Positions 43,124 to 43,560 of a stretch of 43,560 nucleotides of DNA are shown piece by piece; position 1 is the first letter of the stretch; each line of letters opens with the position of its first letter. A model generated the notes under the pieces. It searched no databases. It was not told the DNA's origin and worked only from the letters and a program-made list of their open reading frames with translations. Origin of the DNA: Methylocystis suflitae. GTDB taxonomy: Bacteria; Pseudomonadota; Alphaproteobacteria; Rhizobiales; Beijerinckiaceae. The DNA is taken from contig NZ_JAMRYX010000070.1 in assembly GCF_024448135.1 (NCBI RefSeq), forward strand, positions 1 to 43,560. The letters run 5' to 3'. The position numbers were made by a program, and so were the translations under genes.

Positions 43124-43560
43124 TCAGTTGCCCGCGACGAAGCAGGAGCCGCCGGTCGCCTTCACCTTGCTGCAGATCGCGTTCGCGGACTCCTTGCTGA
43201 CCGCCCCGACGCGCACGCGGTAGACGGTCTTGTCATTCACGGTCGCCATTTTGAACGTCGGCTTCAGGCCGCCAAGCTGTGAACGATATTTGCTGACGAC
43301 GGTCTTGAGCAGTTCGCGAGCGTCGGCCTCGCTGTCCGCTGCGCCGAACTGCACCGCGAAGCCGCCTTTGCTCGGAGGCGCCGCTTGATCGGAATCCGCG
43401 TCCGGCGCGGCGTCTCTCGGAGACTCTTCCACTGCGGCGACTTTCGGCGCCGCCGGCTTCGGCTTGGCGATTCGCGGGGGCGTCGTCGTTGGCTTCGCCT
43501 GCGTCGGCGGCGTCGCGGTCGCCGCGCCGATGGCGCCGGGGACGGCTGGATGCGCCGCCG
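43124..43560 (-). CDS. SPOR-domain protein, C-terminal part only
   Basis: The minus-strand frame runs in from beyond the right edge. The visible 145 residues are an Ala/Pro/Thr/Lys-rich linker (to about 43400) and a C-terminal SPOR domain: GGFAVQFGAADSEADARELL, TVYRVRVGAVSKESANAICS and GSCFVAGN. SPOR domains bind denuded septal peptidoglycan, so a division-site role is inferred. The N-terminus, usually one membrane helix, is outside the window. It precedes nagZ by 9 bp. Confidence 0.9.
   Translation of the reverse strand, partial: AAHPAVPGAIGAATATPPTQAKPTTTPPRIAKPKPAAPKVAAVEESPRDAAPDADSDQAAPPSKGGFAVQFGAADSEADARELLKTVVSKYRSQLGGLKPTFKMATVNDKTVYRVRVGAVSKESANAICSKVKATGGSCFVAGN

Noticed and set aside
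1-43560. CRISPR array
   Set aside because: The repeats seen occur in pairs, are palindromic and far apart; no regularly spaced short repeats exist.

Overview
The window looks like a chromosomal segment of an alphaproteobacterium of the order Hyphomicrobiales, high in G+C. The gene orders hom-glpX, petABC beside trmL and hemF, and SPOR/nagZ-scpAB-tatABC-serS-surE-pcm-nlpD are typical of that order. A SmbP-like small periplasmic protein and the general codon style would fit a methylotroph or methanotroph of the Methylocystis/Methylosinus type, but that narrower placement is an inference. No phage, CRISPR array or complete insertion sequence is visible.

Layout. 1-2.8 kb (minus strand): the start of an RsmB-type RNA methyltransferase, a tiny lipoprotein (plus strand), a class II fructose-bisphosphatase (glpX) and homoserine dehydrogenase (hom). 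3.0-6.3 kb: a SmbP-like metal-binding protein, then petA-petB-petC for the cytochrome bc1 complex. 6.5-8.8 kb: trmL, a membrane-anchored unknown and hemF, which carries an unusual in-frame insertion. 9-9.7 kb: a GtrA-family membrane protein and a small cytochrome c. 10.1-15.2 kb: carB, greA and an ELM1-type protein whose N-terminus is written by a repeat element. 15.3 kb: tRNA-Thr(CGT). 15.4-19.0 kb is accessory: small secreted proteins, a short-chain dehydrogenase, an Omp25/Omp31-like porin and the remnant of a P-type ATPase. 19.0-25.7 kb: acetate kinase beside an 1823-residue membrane protein with NdvB-type GH94 phosphorylase domains but no GT84 synthase domain. 25.9-32.3 kb: a mixed set with an erythromycin-esterase-like protein, a metallophosphoesterase, a Nudix hydrolase, two GNATs, ZapE and a periplasmic unknown. 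32.5-43.6 kb: the conserved block of envelope, division, translocation and condensin genes, mostly on the minus strand.

What stands out. Three families of dispersed palindromic repeats occur twice each. In two cases the repeat is read as protein (the C-terminal tail of TatB and the N-terminus of the ELM1-like protein), and the tatA-tatB-tatC-serS stretch holds one copy of each family. SerRS carries about 80 extra residues in its catalytic domain, encoded by DNA of about 50% G+C. HemF carries a repeated GGATLGS insertion in a conserved loop. GlpX lacks the Asp of its DPxEGT metal motif. An MntA/HepT toxin-antitoxin pair sits antisense between nagZ and scpA, and its HepT reading frame is broken by one base. 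The GH94 membrane protein next to acetate kinase is the best candidate for an undescribed carbohydrate system.

Limits: all family assignments are from reading motifs and overall sequence by eye. No database search was possible, and start sites were chosen from Shine-Dalgarno spacing and expected family length.
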